64,000 nucleotides of DNA from Anoxybacteroides voinovskiense. GTDB lineage: Bacteria > Bacillota > Bacilli > Bacillales > Anoxybacillaceae. Location of the stretch: contig NZ_JACIDE010000007.1 in assembly GCF_014196205.1 (NCBI RefSeq), positions 1-64,000 on the forward strand. The letters run 5' to 3'. Below the pieces are notes generated by a model. That model was not told the origin of the DNA, ran no database searches, and worked only from the letters and a program-made list of their open reading frames with translations. Both the position numbers and the translations under genes were made by a program. Within the stretch, counting starts at the first letter, position 1. Each line of letters starts with the position of its first letter. This document shows positions 63,953 through 64,000 of this stretch, piece after piece.

Positions 63953-64000
63953 ATGAAAAAGCTAATTCGCGTGCTCGTTTTTCTTTTTCTTTTGTACGTT
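63953..64000 (+). CDS. N-terminus of an exported protein (partial)
   Basis: ATG behind TTGGGGGA. The 16 visible residues (MKKLIRVLVFLFLLYV) look like a signal peptide or membrane anchor. The gene runs off the right edge. The PhoP-like box upstream suggests phosphate-starvation control. Confidence 0.65.
   Translation, partial: MKKLIRVLVFLFLLYV

Overview
The window looks like a chromosomal segment of a thermophilic, spore-forming Bacillaceae, most like Anoxybacillus/Geobacillus. The evidence is gene content (spoIIIA operon, spore photoproduct lyase, a GerA/SpoVAF-type germination protein, comG operon) and a gene order that closely follows the Bacillus subtilis yqh-yqg region. No 16S or other species marker is present, so the genus is an inference. 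Nearly all genes are housekeeping or core accessory genes; I see no prophage, CRISPR array or intact insertion sequence.

Layout. 1-3.9 kb (minus): nusB-folD-xseA-xseB-ispA. 4.2-6.5 kb (minus): accB-accC-yqhY (fatty-acid synthesis entry). 6.7-12.1 kb (minus): yqhV and the complete spoIIIAA-AH operon (forespore feeding channel). 12.2-14.9 kb (minus): efp, Xaa-Pro peptidase, aroQ, yqhR. 15-17.8 kb: yqhQ-yqhP (plus), a patatin-like protein and mntR (minus). 17.9-23 kb (minus): splB, a B12-dependent ribonucleotide reductase (nrdJ) interrupted by a group I intron, and lipM. 23.1-30.3 kb: the glycine-cleavage operon gcvT-gcvPA-gcvPB behind a tandem glycine riboswitch, flanked by yqhL and yqhH-yqhG. 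30.4-35.2 kb (minus): comGA-GG, aroK, yqzE. 35.4-48.7 kb: yqg genes of mixed orientation (SufR-like regulator, DUF2626, MidA methyltransferase, metallo-beta-lactamase fold hydrolase, LysM-M14 peptidase, glucokinase, rhomboid protease, L-lactate dehydrogenase, FTHF cyclo-ligase, rpmG). 48.7-52 kb: a nucleotidyltransferase fused to a mutase-like domain, and a divergent two-gene membrane operon. 52.2-60.2 kb (minus): pstS-C-A-B-phoU behind a clear PhoP box, then pbpA and an MFS transporter. 60.5-64 kb: sodA, a DUF1189 protein, a chemoreceptor and the start of an exported protein behind a second PhoP-like box.

The most unusual items are non-coding. (1) A compact, ORF-less group I intron of 256 nt lies inside the catalytic NPCGE codons of nrdJ; its helices P1, P3-P5, P7, P7.1/7.2, P8 and P9 can be drawn by hand. 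(2) A roughly 200-nt element of nested perfect stem-loops (three hairpins enclosed by a 14-bp stem, plus a fourth hairpin) sits between the sodA stop codon and its terminator. (3) A candidate C-rich small RNA at 37.8 kb has its own promoter and terminator. (4) A GC-rich dispersed repeat is present in three copies, two of which begin exactly at the stop codon of the upstream gene and share an AT-rich hairpin tail. Start codons were re-chosen from Shine-Dalgarno (SD) spacing where the longest open frame was implausible.
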